Part shown: piece after piece, positions 4,255 through 5,221 of the stretch | Numbering within the stretch: the stretch's first letter is position 1 | Layout of the letters: the number at the start of each line of letters is the position of its first letter | Assembly: GCA_947489825.1 (NCBI GenBank) | Contig: CANLFL010000065.1 | Location: 1 to 5,221, forward strand | From: Candidatus Nanopelagicaceae bacterium | GTDB lineage: Bacteria > Actinomycetota > Actinomycetes > Nanopelagicales > Nanopelagicaceae | Direction: 5' to 3' | Length of the DNA: 5,221 nucleotides | Translations under genes and position numbers: made by a program | Notes under the pieces: model-generated | Told to the model about the DNA's origin: nothing | What the model saw: the letters and a program-made list of their open reading frames with translations, nothing else | Databases searched by the model: none

Positions 4255-5221
4255 ATGAGCGGCAATCCTTCAGATTCATTTGTACATCTACACGTCCACA
4301 CCGAGTACTCGATGCTCGATGGAGCTGCACGCGTGGGAGATTTAGTAGCCGAAGTCGCGCGCCAAGAAATGCCAGCGATTGCCATGACAGATCATGGAAA
4401 TGTTTTCGGAGCATTTGAATTTTATAAGCAGGCGACAAAAGTCGGCGTAAAACCCATCATCGGTATCGAAGCCTATGTCGCTCCAGAATCACGGCACGAG
4501 AAAAAACGAGTGCAGTGGGCAAGCGGCGGTGAAGATGACGTGTCAGGTGGTGGTGCATATACCCATATGACAATCTTGGCTGAAAATAATCAAGGGCTTG
4601 CAAACCTCTTCCGCCTCTCATCCCTTGCCTCTCTTGAAGGTTATTACTACAAGCCGCGCATGGATCGTGAACTTCTCTCTCGATATGCAGATGGTCTTAT
4701 AGCAACTACGGGTTGTCCCGGCGGTGAAATTCAAACTCGGCTACGTATGGGAAATTACCGAGAGGCACTTCGCGCGGCAAGTGATTACCGAGATATTTTC
4801 GGAGCCGCAAATTTCTATCTCGAAGTAATGGATCACGGGATCGACATTGAAAATCGCGTGAAGGCGGATCTTCTCAAGTTAGGTAAAGAGCTCAAGCTTC
4901 CACTTCTTGCAACTAACGATCTGCACTACACATTCCACGAAGATGCACCAGCACACGAAGCTCTTCTCTGTGTTCAATCTGGCTCAACCCTTGCCGATCC
5001 GAAGCGATTTAAATTTGATAATCATGAGTTCTACGTAAAGACCGCGGCGCAGATGCGTGAGCTCTTCAGAGATATTCCGGACGCATGCGATAACACCCTC
5101 CTTATTGCAGAGCGTTGCAACGTCACACTGCGCGAAGGCGAAAATCTTTTACCTCAATTTGAAGTTCCAGCCGGCCAGACTGAAGATTCCTGGCTCAGAA
5201 CTCTCGCCCATGAGGGCTTAA
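4255..5221 (+). CDS. dnaE: DNA polymerase III alpha subunit, DnaE1 type (partial; N-terminal 322 residues)
   Basis: Catalytic subunit of the replicative DNA polymerase. Only the N-terminal PHP domain and the beginning of what follows are in the window; the frame stays open at the right edge, and the family is usually near 1,150-1,200 residues. Visible: HLHVHTEYSMLDG (11-23), MTDHGN (44-49), GIEAYV (70-75), AYTHMTILA (101-109), TTGCPGGEI (151-159), EVMDHG (190-195) and ATNDLHY (219-225), then HEALLCVQ. The likely metal-binding set (H13/H15, D22, H47, E72, H104, C154, D222, H224) appears complete, unlike the decayed E. coli domain, so 3'-5' proofreading by PHP is plausible, as shown for mycobacterial DnaE1. 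The start is firm: an in-frame TAA at 4240-4242 blocks longer versions, and homology begins within the first 10 residues. There is no Shine-Dalgarno site. It lies 19 bp after the rluD-like gene. Confidence 0.97.
   Translation, partial: MSGNPSDSFVHLHVHTEYSMLDGAARVGDLVAEVARQEMPAIAMTDHGNVFGAFEFYKQATKVGVKPIIGIEAYVAPESRHEKKRVQWASGGEDDVSGGGAYTHMTILAENNQGLANLFRLSSLASLEGYYYKPRMDRELLSRYADGLIATTGCPGGEIQTRLRMGNYREALRAASDYRDIFGAANFYLEVMDHGIDIENRVKADLLKLGKELKLPLLATNDLHYTFHEDAPAHEALLCVQSGSTLADPKRFKFDNHEFYVKTAAQMRELFRDIPDACDNTLLIAERCNVTLREGENLLPQFEVPAGQTEDSWLRTLAHEGL

Overview
The window looks like conserved chromosomal housekeeping sequence from a member of the Actinobacteria (Actinomycetota) with moderate GC, about half by eye. 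Three things point there. The genes run ileS, DksA/TraR-like, lspA, rluD-like, dnaE. The IleRS is the type 2 (eukaryote-like) form, and the DksA-like protein and the DnaE PHP domain read as actinobacterial. GC well below that of Streptomyces or Mycobacterium would fit a streamlined freshwater lineage such as the Nanopelagicales (acI), but this is inference and the genus cannot be fixed by reading.

Layout: positions 1-1841 hold the first 613 codons of ileS on the minus strand, running off the left edge. A divergent intergenic region follows (1842-1974), with a 10-bp inverted repeat and weak promoter-like elements. On the plus strand lie a DksA/TraR-family zinc-finger protein with a histone H1-like lysine/alanine/proline tail (1975-2778), lspA (2781-3284), an RluD-family pseudouridine synthase (3297-4235), and the first 322 codons of dnaE (4255-5221, running off the right edge). 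Gaps between the plus-strand genes are 2, 12 and 19 bp, so they probably form one operon, perhaps with an extra promoter just before dnaE. No tRNA, rRNA, CRISPR, insertion sequence, phage gene or attachment site is visible, and no gene-free stretch exceeds 133 bp.

The gene products serve core functions: tRNA charging with isoleucine, transcription control through RNA polymerase (presumed), lipoprotein signal-peptide removal, rRNA modification (presumed) and chromosome replication. They do not form an evident single pathway.

I found no convincing new multi-gene system. The points most worth a second look are: the IleRS first signature motif reads GTHH (swapped GXHH form) instead of HXGH, a state tied to strong mupirocin resistance in type 2 enzymes; an H1-like tail fused to a DksA-type protein; the inverted repeat in the divergent ileS/dksA control region; an apparently complete PHP metal-ligand set in DnaE; and starts for ileS and dnaE without a Shine-Dalgarno sequence but with a -10-like TAnnnT 9-10 nt upstream.
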